From JBBRNH01 sp038230415 (GTDB lineage Bacteria > Bacteroidota > Bacteroidia > Cytophagales > Spirosomataceae), in the NCBI GenBank assembly GCA_038230415.1, contig JBBRNH010000018.1:1-64000 (forward strand): a stretch of DNA of 64,000 nucleotides, given 5' to 3'. Made by a program: the position numbers and the translations under genes. The stretch's first letter is position 1; every line of letters starts with the position of its first letter. Under the pieces are notes generated by a model. It was not told where the DNA came from. It searched no databases and saw nothing but the letters and a program-made list of their open reading frames with translations. Shown in pieces: positions 50,683-58,914 of the stretch.

Positions 50683-51369
50683 TCAGGCAGCCTGACTACT
50701 GCCGGCCCGGCGCGTCTGGGCGGGGCGCAACGGTTGCCGAACCTGCCGGGCATCGTCGGCTACGGTGTCTGACACAACGCCGAGTTGTTGAGCGCGTTTG
50801 AGGATGTACGCAAACGGCAGGTTGAAATAATTCGAGACTTCGCTGCGGAAACCGTCAGGATATTTCGAGAGCCGTAAGCCGAAGAAGTTACGGATTTCGG
50901 CTTCGGGCAGCAAAGCCGCCAGAGCCACCCGTTCGGCTTCGTCAAACAGCTCTTTTCTGACCGAATATAGTTTCGATAGTCCGATTGCTGCGGTCAGGAT
51001 ATTGAGATTCAGGTTCTTGTCTATGCCGGATAGCTCGGTGGGCAAAATCACCCAGCCCTGCCCGCGAAAGAGGGCCGCAAAACCCGTCAGATTCTGAACG
51101 CCCCGGATTTCGCCCCCAATCAGTTCGGCGGGAAATACGAGCCGGTCGTCTGATTTTTTGAGTTGATAAGCCACCGCATCCACCGGGCTTTTATGAAAGA
51201 GGAGGTCAGCCGGAATGGTCCGTTTGGCTTCCCACTGATCGGTAAGTTTAGTGAAAACCGATTCGTTATAAAGCAGCTTGTCGGGGCTGCCGAGGCTCAC
51301 GAGCATCTGCCGGAACCCGGCCAGAAAATCAATCGAAAGCTGACTGGGATTGAATTTAGTACGTGCCAT
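50683..51369 (-). CDS. Hypothetical protein with degenerate ImmA/IrrE-like region
   Basis: 228 residues from ATG 51369 (MARTKFNPSQLSIDFLAGFR); the upstream extension to 51519 covers repeats. The C-terminal part (ELFDEAERVALAALLPEAEIRNFFGLRLSKYPDGFRSEVSNYFNLPFAYILKRAQQLGVV) matches the end of ImmA/IrrE peptidase domains (EAeRFAaaLLlP... vs..al..Rl..LG). The expected HExxH metal motif is absent where NILTAAIGLSKLYSVRK lies, so it is probably non-catalytic or only similar by fold. Basic tail (QPLRPAQTRRAGSSQAA). No partner XRE gene is next to it. Low certainty on family. Confidence 0.6.
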   Translation of the reverse strand: MARTKFNPSQLSIDFLAGFRQMLVSLGSPDKLLYNESVFTKLTDQWEAKRTIPADLLFHKSPVDAVAYQLKKSDDRLVFPAELIGGEIRGVQNLTGFAALFRGQGWVILPTELSGIDKNLNLNILTAAIGLSKLYSVRKELFDEAERVALAALLPEAEIRNFFGLRLSKYPDGFRSEVSNYFNLPFAYILKRAQQLGVVSDTVADDARQVRQPLRPAQTRRAGSSQAA

Positions 51370-51453
51370 CTGAAGGAGAAACCGGCGGTCAATCCGGTGT
51401 GTATTTGTTGTATTTGCTGTCTGGAAATGAGCAATAAAGATAAGCAATAATAA

Positions 51454-51533
51454 GTGAAGAGTGAAGAATGATAAGTGAAGAATACCCACTCTGGCACAAT
51501 CCTGTTCACCACTTATCATCCTTCACTCTTCAC
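51454..51533. repeat. Inverted repeat with 24-bp arms, GTGAAGAG family
   Basis: The arms 51454-51477 and 51510-51533 are reverse complements with one mismatch, using GTGAAGAGTGAAGAATGATA-like words. The same word family occurs at 6739-6813 and 59294-59350. It lies between gldD and the ImmA-like gene. Confidence 0.85.
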
Positions 51534-51535
51534 TC

Positions 51536-52129
51536 TTAATTCTTCACTCCCTTCCGCCACCGTAATGTTTTCAGCAGATGAATCATATCCGCCTTCACGT
51601 ACTCAATGGCCGGGGCTAAGGAGTCGTTGGCTGTTGCGGTGTTGAAATACAACGCCCCGCGCAGAAAATGGGTGGTGGTATCGGTGGTGATGAACTGAAA
51701 CTGACTCGGCACCTCGCCCGTGAGTGTGATCAGATTGGCCCACTGCCCGGACGGTAGCCGCGTTACCTGTTCGGTAATAGAATAGGCTTTGATGTTGTGT
51801 TTCCCGGCTAATTTATACGAGTCTTCGAGCATGGCTTTGAGCCGTCTCGGGTCGTTCAGCACAGGTTTGTAGGTAAGTTGTACGGTGGCGGTGAACTGCG
51901 GATAGTACAGAAAAATCCAGTCTTTTTCGGCCCGCGCAAACGTATCGGGCAGCACGCGGGCCGCCGTGTTGTAGTCAAACTGGTAGGGGTGCCCGCCCGG
52001 CAGCGGCTGATACCGGCGGGCGGGTAAATCGAGACGGGGATACCCTTTCGGTTTCGGCACGAAATCAGGGGTTGAGGAGCCGCAGGCCACCAACAGGGCG
52101 CAGAGCAGGAGAAGCAGATTTTTAGCCAC
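51536..52129 (-). CDS. gldD: Gliding motility lipoprotein GldD
   Basis: 197 residues from a GTG start (52129). Lipoprotein signal MAKNLLLLLCALLVACGSS (Cys16). The body matches GldD: PDFVPKPKGYPRLDLPARRYQPLPGGHPYQFDYNTAARVLPDTFARAEKDWIFLYYPQFTATVQLTYKPV and the C-terminal ITTDTTTHFLRGALYFNTATANDSLAPAIEYVKADMIHLLKTLRW. GldD is one of the lipoproteins needed for gliding in Flavobacterium and usually lies with other gld genes; here it stands alone. Outer or inner membrane of the periplasm. Confidence 0.88.
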   Translation of the reverse strand: MAKNLLLLLCALLVACGSSTPDFVPKPKGYPRLDLPARRYQPLPGGHPYQFDYNTAARVLPDTFARAEKDWIFLYYPQFTATVQLTYKPVLNDPRRLKAMLEDSYKLAGKHNIKAYSITEQVTRLPSGQWANLITLTGEVPSQFQFITTDTTTHFLRGALYFNTATANDSLAPAIEYVKADMIHLLKTLRWRKGVKN

Positions 52130-52164
52130 AGATTGCAGAAATAGACACGACTGATAAAACGCGT

Positions 52165-52191
52165 AAACCCCGGCGTTTGGTGCCGGGGTTT
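52165..52191. repeat. 10-bp terminator-like palindrome between divergent gldD and FMN oxidase genes
   Basis: AAACCCCGGC (52165-52174) / GCCGGGGTTT (52182-52191) with a 7-base loop, flanked by GT and GTAC. It lies upstream of both neighbouring genes, so it does not terminate either of them. Confidence 0.75.
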
Positions 52192-52279
52192 GTACTAAAA
52201 CAAATCAGGCTAATAAATAGCTTGCGTAGCATCAGTAAACAGTGAACCACAAGTCCCGTTTCATAACCCAACCGTCAGT

Positions 52280-53476
52280 ATGAGAACCTTAGAATGGCAA
52301 CGCCAGACCTACCTTAACGGCTACCTCGGTCAGCAACTGCCCGTTTCGCCCGACTGGGCAATGCTCGAAGTCCAGGCTACTGCCGCCATGACTCCCGAAG
52401 CTGCCGCCTACATCGGGGGCGGGGCGGGGTTGCAGAAAACCATCGAGCGCAACCGCACGGGTTTCGATCAGTGGCAGATTGTGCCGAGAATGCTCGTGAA
52501 CGTCGAAAGCGAGCAGCCCGGTATCACGCTCTTCGGCCATACGCTGCCCTCGCCGGTGCTGGCCTGCCCCATTGGGGTGCTGGAAATGGTGCATCCCGAA
52601 GCCGATTTAGCCGTTGCCAAAGCAGCCACCGAAGTCGGTGTTCCGTACATTTTCTCGAATCAGGCTTCGGTGCCGATGGAAACCTGCGCCGATGCGATGG
52701 GTGACAGTCCGCACTTTTTTCAACTGTACTGGAGCCGTAGCCGCGATCTGGTACTGAGCTTTGTGCGCCGGGCCGAAGCCTGCGGATGCAGTGCCATCGT
52801 GGTCACGCTCGACACCACGTTTCTGGGCTGGCGGGTCAAAGACCTGGCCCTGGCGCACCTGCCGTTTTTGTGGGATAAAGGTATCGCCCAGTACACGACT
52901 GACCCCGTTTTTCGGCATATCGTGAGCCAGATGCGGGCGCAACTCCCGCCCGATTTAACGGGTTTACCAACGGCAGAAGCCCTGACATTCAGCCAGATAT
53001 ACAACAACCCGACACTGACCTGGGACGACCTTTCGTTTTTGCGCGAACACACCAAACTGCCCATTTTGCTGAAAGGAATCCTGCACCCCGACGATGCCCG
53101 GAAAGCCATTGACTGCGGCATGGATGGCATTGTGGTGTCTAATCACGGCGGGCGGCAGGTGGACGGCAGCATCAGCACCATCGAGGCCCTGCCCGCCATT
53201 GCCGATGTGGTGGCGGGGCAAATTCCGGTGCTGTTCGATAGCGGTATCCGGGGCGGGGCCGATATGTTTAAGGCCATCGCGCTGGGCGCAACGGCGGTTT
53301 GCGTCGGGCGGCCTTACGTGTGGGGCCTCACGCTGGCCGGGCAAGCCGGTGTACGCGAGGTGTTGCAGCAGTTGATGAACGATTTTGACCTGACGATGCG
53401 GCTGGCCGGTTGCCGGTCTGTGGCCGACATAAGCCGGGAGTCTTTGACCCAAAATCAGTTGACCCGGATTTTTTGA
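52280..53476 (+). CDS. FMN-dependent 2-hydroxy-acid oxidase/dehydrogenase (lactate 2-monooxygenase-like)
   Basis: 398 residues, cytoplasmic TIM-barrel flavoenzyme. Signatures: PSPVLACPIGVLEMVHPEADLAVAKAATEVGVPYIFSNQASVPME (FMN binding), HFFQLYWSRSRDLVLSFVRRAEACGCSAIVVTLDTTFLGWRVKDL, LPILLKGILHPDDARKAIDCGMDGIVVSNHGGRQVDGS with the catalytic His (H289) in SNHGGRQVD and LFDSGIRGGADMFKAIALGA. The insertion and FW sequence fit lactate 2-monooxygenase/L-lactate oxidase-type members, which convert lactate and similar 2-hydroxy acids. No membrane segment, unlike E. coli LldD. Its last 22 bases overlap the convergent lipoprotein gene. Confidence 0.9.
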   Translation: MRTLEWQRQTYLNGYLGQQLPVSPDWAMLEVQATAAMTPEAAAYIGGGAGLQKTIERNRTGFDQWQIVPRMLVNVESEQPGITLFGHTLPSPVLACPIGVLEMVHPEADLAVAKAATEVGVPYIFSNQASVPMETCADAMGDSPHFFQLYWSRSRDLVLSFVRRAEACGCSAIVVTLDTTFLGWRVKDLALAHLPFLWDKGIAQYTTDPVFRHIVSQMRAQLPPDLTGLPTAEALTFSQIYNNPTLTWDDLSFLREHTKLPILLKGILHPDDARKAIDCGMDGIVVSNHGGRQVDGSISTIEALPAIADVVAGQIPVLFDSGIRGGADMFKAIALGATAVCVGRPYVWGLTLAGQAGVREVLQQLMNDFDLTMRLAGCRSVADISRESLTQNQLTRIF

Positions 53477-54822
53477 TAATACGGCAGCGATAAAGCCTGA
53501 TTATTAATCCGACGAACGACTAACCCATAATCGCCTTTGGGTGTATCCGTGGGAATTGTGCCTTGCCAGAGTTGAACATAACCCACCAGTGATGTTGGGA
53601 AAAACAGTTTCCCGGCTGTTAGTGCGTAGGTTTTTGCGGTATCGGATACGGAAACCAGCCGGATTTCGGCAATATCGGCGGGTGGGTAACAGTCAATTTC
53701 CAGCATATCACCCGGCTCAAAGGGTGTTAGTACTGAAAGATAAGTAATTGACGGAGTGGCACGGAACGTTCCAAACCGGCCTACATATCCGATTATTGGG
53801 CGGGTTGCGGTGCTGGACGGAGCCGGTAATAATGCTCGGTAAGGTGTACCGCCCGATGGCAGAAGGTCAAGCCGGAATTGCTGATTGGCGAAGGTGGCAG
53901 GCATAGCAAGTACCGCCGTAAACTGATCCTGAACCACAGCCTGGCCGGTAAAAAAAGCCGTAAAATCGTTGGTCAGGCTCACGGATAGCGGTTTTGCCGT
54001 ATCGAAATTGACCCCTTTTAGAACGAGCGTGTTATTAGTCCGTAGTGAAGATTGGCCTACAACGGGTTCGCCAGCTACCAGCACAAACGGCTCGGTCAGG
54101 TCAGACCATTCGTAGCTAATATCACCCACACAGCGTCCGATGTCATCGGTCTGGCACGCAACTGCTTGAATACTAACGCTGTATTCGCCGACGGGCATAT
54201 CGGGGGGAAACGTCCCTGACAGCCGCAATCTGCCGGTGCTGCCCGTAACAAGGGTTGGGTAGGTAGATTGCCCAAGAAAAAAATAGCCGGTGGTTTTATG
54301 GATGAGCCGGAGCCGAAACGTGCGGGTAATTGACGAGGAAGGCTTGAGGTTGCCAACGGCCAAATCAAGCCCATATTGCTGCGAATACCCAAACCGGGTT
54401 TGGCGCATACTGCTGTTGGCATCGGTTGCGATAGTGAGGGGGCTGGCCGTTTCAACAAACACCTGATACGACAGCGTACACTGCCCCCGCCCGTTGTTTT
54501 GAATACAGACCGTTTGCGGTTGCGAGCCTCGAACAGGTATGGTAGAACCCGATGCCGGGAAAATCTCGGTCACTGCCGCCGTCACTTTATACACAATCCG
54601 AACGGTGCTTTTGGTATAATCGGCGGGGAGCTTAACAATAACGGAGTGACCGGCAATTACGGCCTTGCCCACGCCATCAACATCAGCGGCCACAATAGCC
54701 GGGTCGGTTGACGGGCTGACTACCTCCGGCGTGTAAATCGGCGAAACATCGGGCTGGTTGGGCCGGGTGCAGCGCAGGCCGGTCAAGAGCAGGAGTACAG
54801 CAAAGGCGACGTGTTTTTTCAT
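53455..54822 (-). CDS. Lipoprotein with Ig-like modules, function unknown
   Basis: 455 residues from ATG 54822 (MKKHVAFAVLLLLTGLRCTRPNQPD), a lipoprotein with Cys18. Upstream in-frame codons to 54885 are not signal-like. The mature part is beta-rich and without a recognised domain; it includes VYKVTAAVTEIFPASGSTIPV and ETASPLTIATDANSSM, likely Ig-like modules, and a Cys-containing NNGRGQCTLSYQVF. Probably surface-exposed. The last 22 bases overlap the convergent FMN-oxidase gene, an overlap in coding 3' ends. Confidence 0.75.
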   Translation of the reverse strand: MKKHVAFAVLLLLTGLRCTRPNQPDVSPIYTPEVVSPSTDPAIVAADVDGVGKAVIAGHSVIVKLPADYTKSTVRIVYKVTAAVTEIFPASGSTIPVRGSQPQTVCIQNNGRGQCTLSYQVFVETASPLTIATDANSSMRQTRFGYSQQYGLDLAVGNLKPSSSITRTFRLRLIHKTTGYFFLGQSTYPTLVTGSTGRLRLSGTFPPDMPVGEYSVSIQAVACQTDDIGRCVGDISYEWSDLTEPFVLVAGEPVVGQSSLRTNNTLVLKGVNFDTAKPLSVSLTNDFTAFFTGQAVVQDQFTAVLAMPATFANQQFRLDLLPSGGTPYRALLPAPSSTATRPIIGYVGRFGTFRATPSITYLSVLTPFEPGDMLEIDCYPPADIAEIRLVSVSDTAKTYALTAGKLFFPTSLVGYVQLWQGTIPTDTPKGDYGLVVRRINNQALSLPYYQKIRVN

Positions 54823-54961
54823 CGGTACGTTGGTTATTTTCATCATAGACGCTGTTACCGGGACAATGGTTGGAAATGCCTTCATAATTTGAGCAGCGGA
54901 GATTCGGTAGTAACTTGGGCGGGTAAAAAATTACCACCGAAACAACCCAAGACAATCCGAT

Positions 54962-55903
54962 ATGGAATCAGAAATACGCTCATCCCCCGTGCTTATCCGG
55001 CTGAGTGGCTGGTATGACTCGTTAGCCAAAGAAAGCAACGTCCGGCAGGTTGAACGGGCTACCATTAATTTTGCGCTGGTGGGTTTTTTACTGCACCTCT
55101 CCCTGATTTTTCTGGTCAGGCACGGTGTTTTTGGCTCAACGATGCTGGCCCAACTGCCCGATAACTACCTGAAAGCCATTTACACGCCGTTCAGTATTAT
55201 TCTGTTTTATGAGGTACTGACGCTCGTGATTATCCTGCCCAAAAGCATTGCCATTTTCATTGCCAAACAGTACGAAATCATCACCCTGATTGCCATTCGG
55301 AGTTTTTTTCATGACATCGCCGAGTATGACCTCGACAAGCCCGCCATTTATACGGTTGAGTTTCTGGGCGAAATCAGTTTAGACCTGATCGGAGCATTAT
55401 TGCTGTTTTTTCTGACGGTGATTTATTACCGCATCTTCGCTCAGGTTAAAAAACTACCCGCCGATCCATCGGCCAAACGCACCCGGTACATCCGTATCAA
55501 GAAGGCAGCCGCCGTAATTTTATGTGGGCTACTGTTGGTGCTTTCCGTGGTTAGCCTTGCGGGTTGGCTGGCCGAAGTGTATCGGGCGGGCAGTAACGGC
55601 GGGCGTTTCCCGAATCCCAACGGCGTGTTTTACAAAGATTTTTTCGGCGCGATGATCTTCGTGGATGTGTTCCTGCTCATGCTGTCGTCTATTTATTCGC
55701 GCACTTACGACCTCATCTTCCGCAATGCCGGGTTTGTTATTTCCACCATTCTGGTGCGAATTGCCCTTACCGCCGAGAAGCCCTTCACGATTTATATCTC
55801 GCTGATTGCCGTGCTGTTCGGCGTACTGTTAATTGCGCTGTTTGCGTTTTATAACCACAAGCCACTGCCCGAATACACTATCGGGCAGGATGATGGCGAT
55901 TAG
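54962..55903 (+). CDS. Hypothetical polytopic membrane protein
   Basis: 313 residues, about 8 hydrophobic helices (around 38-55, 78-100, 130-158, 180-205, 225-245, 255-275, 285-300). No motif recognised: starts MESEIRSSPVLIRLSGWYDS, has a conserved-looking FFHDIAEYDLDKPAIYTVEFLGEISLDLIG loop and ends FYNHKPLPEYTIGQDDGD. Inner membrane. Divergent from the lipoprotein gene at 53455. A short Lys-rich protein gene follows at 55968. Confidence 0.75.
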   Translation: MESEIRSSPVLIRLSGWYDSLAKESNVRQVERATINFALVGFLLHLSLIFLVRHGVFGSTMLAQLPDNYLKAIYTPFSIILFYEVLTLVIILPKSIAIFIAKQYEIITLIAIRSFFHDIAEYDLDKPAIYTVEFLGEISLDLIGALLLFFLTVIYYRIFAQVKKLPADPSAKRTRYIRIKKAAAVILCGLLLVLSVVSLAGWLAEVYRAGSNGGRFPNPNGVFYKDFFGAMIFVDVFLLMLSSIYSRTYDLIFRNAGFVISTILVRIALTAEKPFTIYISLIAVLFGVLLIALFAFYNHKPLPEYTIGQDDGD

Positions 55904-55967
55904 CGTATTTATCCTGATTTTAGTTAATTTGACACTCAAAACCGAGTTAAACCTCCCCCAAATTATC

Positions 55968-56072
55968 ATGGCAAAAGGTCAGAATGTTCAGAAAGCGGCC
56001 AAGAAAGAACCCGCTAAAACACCCAAAGAAAAGAAGGAAGAAAAACGCGACAAAAAACCGAAGTACGATTAA
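55968..56072 (+). CDS. 34-residue Lys-rich small protein
   Basis: ATG 55968 to TAA 56072: MAKGQNVQKAAKKEPAKTPK then EKKEEKRDKKPKYD. A strongly basic, low-complexity small protein; similar short MAKGQNVxKExKKEPAKTxKEK-type proteins occur in many Bacteroidota, which supports a real gene. Followed within 10 bases by a clear terminator. Function unknown; nucleic-acid binding is a guess from charge. Confidence 0.75.
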   Translation: MAKGQNVQKAAKKEPAKTPKEKKEEKRDKKPKYD

Positions 56073-56081
56073 ATACACCCG

Positions 56082-56114
56082 CCGGTCTGTGAAAAACGCA
56101 GACCGGATTTTTTT
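56082..56114 (+). terminator. Intrinsic terminator after the Lys-rich small gene
   Basis: CCGGTCTG / CAGACCGG 8-bp stem with a 9-base loop and a T7 run (56108-56114), starting 10 bases after the stop codon. Confidence 0.9.
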
Positions 56115-56131
56115 AGTAAACCGGCTGACAA

Positions 56132-56635
56132 ATGCCCTCTTCCTCCATTCAGATTAAACCCTACGCGGCTGCTTATCAGCCACAGGTGATTGCGCTCATC
56201 CTCGGTATTCAGCAAGGTGAATTTGGCATCCCGATTACCGCTGCCGACCAGCCCGACCTGCTCATCATCGAAACGTTTTACCAGACCAACCGGGGCGAGT
56301 TTTGGTGCGCCGTTACCGAAACCGATGCGGTTGTTGGGACAATTGCGCTCATTGATGTCGGGGCGAGTTTTGGCACCATCCGCAAGATGTTTGTTCATGC
56401 CGACTACCGGGGCCGCGACCTGGCGGTGGCTACGGTGCTACTCCAGACCCTCGAAAATCACGCGCTGGCGGGCGGCATGGAAACGCTCTACCTCGGCACG
56501 CTTGATATATTGGTGGCAGCCCAGCGGTTTTACGTCCGCAACGGCTACGCGCTCATTGATGCCGACAATCTGCCCCAAACCTTCCCCCGGATGCGGGTAG
56601 ATAATCGGTTCTTCTGTAAGGTGTTGCACTCCTGA
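56132..56635 (+). CDS. GNAT-family N-acetyltransferase
   Basis: 167 residues. Acetyl-CoA binding motif RKMFVHADYRGRDLAVATVLLQTLENHA (R/QxxGRD-type loop), preceded by the beta strands FWCAVTETDAVVGTIALIDVG and followed by METLYLGTLDILVAAQRFYVRNGYALID. Substrate unknown; cytoplasmic. It starts 18 bases after the terminator T-run at 56114. Not related in sequence to the GNAT-like gene at 41938. Confidence 0.92.
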   Translation: MPSSSIQIKPYAAAYQPQVIALILGIQQGEFGIPITAADQPDLLIIETFYQTNRGEFWCAVTETDAVVGTIALIDVGASFGTIRKMFVHADYRGRDLAVATVLLQTLENHALAGGMETLYLGTLDILVAAQRFYVRNGYALIDADNLPQTFPRMRVDNRFFCKVLHS

Positions 56636-56648
56636 CGGGTGTGGCGTG

Positions 56649-57644
56649 TCAAAAATGGAGTGTCCGGTATCTCACTGCTCCGTACAGTTGCCAATAGACC
56701 GATGAAAAAGGCGTGGCAATCGCCTTAATGGCCGTTTGCCGGATTGAATCAAGTGTTAGTTGGGCGGGCAATTGCCGGGTAAATAGGTCCAGCGTAATTA
56801 AAAACCAGACGCTCAGAAACGTTAGTGCTGTGGCCGGGCTGAATGATAATAAGGCCATCAGGCCAATCATCGCCCCGGCAACCGCCCCGTAGTAGGTGAT
56901 TAGTATGCCGCGCAGGGGTGGAACCCGTTGCCGGAATAAATCGGGGTGTCGTTTAAAAAGAAGGGCATCATAATGGCTGTTGCGGTTGTGAGTCAGCCGG
57001 GTTTGTATATCATCTGTCTTGCCGGTACGGATAACAACCGCTTCGGGGCATTTCAGGATCGGGATACCGGCCCGGATAAACTTGAACTGCAAATCGCTGT
57101 CTTCATACCAGGCATTGGCAAAGGCTTCGTCAAAGCCACCGATACGTTCTAAAGCCGTGCGGAGACAGAAACAGTTGCCCGCCGTAAAGTCGGCGTGGCT
57201 TACCGGGGCGGTTGTCCGGTTATTAACGGCGCAGTATTGAGCAGTTTCGGGCATTTTTATCTGCCCCGACAGCACCTGCGCCCCGCGTTTATAACAGTTC
57301 GAAGCCGCCGAAAGCCAGTTGGGTTGCGGTATGGTGTTGTCGTTGGTAAAGGCTACTACCCGCGCCCGTGCCGCCCGCCAACCCCGGTTCCGGGCGGCTG
57401 CCAGCCCCGGCTGTCCGGTTTGGGGCAGGTAGCGGGTTTCGATGCCGGTGTGGTCGGCAAAGAGCCGGACGGCCCGTTCGGTATCGGCAGAGTAGCTTTC
57501 TTCAACCACAATTACCTCAAACTGATTGGCCGGAAACTGCTGCCGACTGAGGGCATCGAGGCAGTTCATCAACACTGCCGGTTGTTGCCGGGTAGGGATC
57601 ACCACCGAAAAGTCAGGAATTATTCTTTGTACAGTTGCCGCCAT
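56649..57644 (-). CDS. Glycosyltransferase family 2 protein
   Basis: 331 residues from ATG 57644 (MAATVQRIIPDFSVVIPTRQ); the longer frame to 57803 overlaps the divergent SDR gene and is unlikely. GT-A fold: PDFSVVIPTRQQPAVLMNCLDALSRQ, FEVIVVEESYS, GLAAARNRGWRAARARVVAFTNDNTIPQPNWL (DxD replaced by NDN), FTAGNCFCLRTALERIGGFDEAFANAWYEDSDLQFKFIRAG (ED-type acceptor region). C-terminal hydrophobic helices (about 255-300) could attach it to the membrane. Likely transfers sugars to a surface polymer; donor unknown. Confidence 0.88.
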   Translation of the reverse strand: MAATVQRIIPDFSVVIPTRQQPAVLMNCLDALSRQQFPANQFEVIVVEESYSADTERAVRLFADHTGIETRYLPQTGQPGLAAARNRGWRAARARVVAFTNDNTIPQPNWLSAASNCYKRGAQVLSGQIKMPETAQYCAVNNRTTAPVSHADFTAGNCFCLRTALERIGGFDEAFANAWYEDSDLQFKFIRAGIPILKCPEAVVIRTGKTDDIQTRLTHNRNSHYDALLFKRHPDLFRQRVPPLRGILITYYGAVAGAMIGLMALLSFSPATALTFLSVWFLITLDLFTRQLPAQLTLDSIRQTAIKAIATPFSSVYWQLYGAVRYRTLHF

Positions 57645-57738
57645 TTGCCTGATTTTTGCCGTTATCTTCCCGCCGTTTTTGCAGGTAAAGTGTAGTGAGG
57701 CAAAAACTATACCATTTTTTGATTTTAATAAACCTACT

Positions 57739-58485
57739 ATGCTTGCTTTCATCACCGGCGCGTCGTCGGGCATTGGTCTCGCTACTGCCGAAGCCTTCGC
57801 CAATCTGGGCTACTCGCTCATTCTCTGCGGTCGGCGCGAAGACCGTTTAGCCGATCTCCGCGCCCAACTCGAACCCCTGACTGCCGTAACCACGCTGGTC
57901 TTCGACGTGCGCGACCGGGCCGCCGTAGAATCTGCTGTTGCTTCGCTACCGTCTGATTTTCAGGACATTGACATCCTGATTAACAACGCCGGTAACGCAC
58001 ACGGCATGAGTGCCGTTCAGGATGGCGACCCGGCAGACTGGGATCTGATGATTGATGCTAACGTGCAGGGGCTGCTCTACGTAACGCGGGCCATTGTGCC
58101 GGGTATGGTGGCGCGGGGCCGGGGCCACATCGTGAACCTGAGTTCGATTGCCGGCAAGCAGACCTACGCCAATGGAGCTGTGTATTGCGCCAGCAAAGCC
58201 GCCGTTGAAGCCCTCAGCACCGGGATGCGGTTAGACCTGACCCAGCACGGTATCAAAGTCACAAACATTGCGCCAGGCGCGGTCGAAACCGAATTTTCGG
58301 TTATCCGTTTCAAAGGCGACGAAGCGCGGGCCGCCAAAGTCTATGCAGGCTTTGACCCCTTGCTGGCTACCGACATTGCCGATGCCATTGTGTATGCCGT
58401 TACGGCCCCGGCCCACGTCACCATCGCCGATTTAACCATTTTAGCCAGCGCACAGGCAGCCGCCACAACTATTGTGCGGAAATAA
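57739..58485 (+). CDS. SDR-family oxidoreductase, YdfG-like
   Basis: 248 residues from ATG 57739 (MLAFITGASSGIGLATAEAF). Classical SDR: TGASSGIG, ILCGRREDRL (Arg after beta-2 indicating NADP), LINNAGNAHGMSAV, catalytic Ser in NLSSIAGK, YCASKAAVEAL (YxxxK), KVTNIAPGAVETEF. Closest to E. coli YdfG, an NADP+-dependent 3-hydroxy acid (serine/3-hydroxypropionate) dehydrogenase; the substrate is unproven. The upstream frame to 57526 has no signal and covers the divergent glycosyltransferase start, so I exclude it. The nuiA-like gene starts 2 bases after its stop. Confidence 0.92.
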   Translation: MLAFITGASSGIGLATAEAFANLGYSLILCGRREDRLADLRAQLEPLTAVTTLVFDVRDRAAVESAVASLPSDFQDIDILINNAGNAHGMSAVQDGDPADWDLMIDANVQGLLYVTRAIVPGMVARGRGHIVNLSSIAGKQTYANGAVYCASKAAVEALSTGMRLDLTQHGIKVTNIAPGAVETEFSVIRFKGDEARAAKVYAGFDPLLATDIADAIVYAVTAPAHVTIADLTILASAQAAATTIVRK

Positions 58486-58486
58486 A

Positions 58487-58903
58487 ATGCTACTTAACAT
58501 GAAAAAACCGCAACCTCCTGAATCACAGATAAATCTGTTACTGACTGACTTGCTTTACCCCAGCGAATCGGATGAGCCGCTAACGTGGGTCACGTGCTAC
58601 CTCGGTCAGCCGGAACCGCTGATTGTGAGTCAGCTAACTGATTGGCTCATGCTGCCGCCGAATGTATTAGTCGAAGAACGGCCCGAAGCCGATTTCTGGC
58701 GCGTGGCCGTTGTGGAAGACTGGTTTGGCGAGGACGAAAAAAAACGCGCCGAACAATTTCAGCGCGTTAAGCAATTCATAGAAAGTCAGTTTACCGACCG
58801 TCAGTTTTTTCGCGTTGGGCAGATAGAGATAGATATCTACCTGCTGGGAAAAACGCCCGAAGGTAAACGGGCGGGCCTGAAAACGAAGGTGATCGAGACG
58901 TAA
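58487..58903 (+). CDS. NuiA-like nuclease inhibitor protein
   Basis: 138 residues from ATG 58487 (58499 is an alternative). It resembles the cyanobacterial nuclease A inhibitor NuiA over the whole length: LLTDLLYPSESDEPLTWVT at the start (NuiA SESEYPFEVF region), then VEERPEADFWR, FQRVKQFIESQFTDRQFFRVGQIEIDIYLLGKTPEGKRAG and the terminal LKTKVIET (NuiA STKVVET). NuiA blocks the secreted nuclease NucA; no nucA-like gene is in this window. It follows the SDR gene by one base and probably shares its transcript. Cytoplasmic. Confidence 0.75.
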   Translation: MLLNMKKPQPPESQINLLLTDLLYPSESDEPLTWVTCYLGQPEPLIVSQLTDWLMLPPNVLVEERPEADFWRVAVVEDWFGEDEKKRAEQFQRVKQFIESQFTDRQFFRVGQIEIDIYLLGKTPEGKRAGLKTKVIET

Positions 58904-58914
58904 GCGTTTAAACG

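Noticed and set aside
54885..54962. Longer N-terminal starts suggested by upstream in-frame codons at several genes (6792, 7670, 9767, 22585, 31693, 32288, 33431, 47657, 51519, 54885, 57803, 57526, 62510, 63794)
   Set aside because: The added residues fall on promoters, terminators, repeats or the neighbouring gene, and destroy otherwise good signal peptides or family starts; the shorter starts were used.
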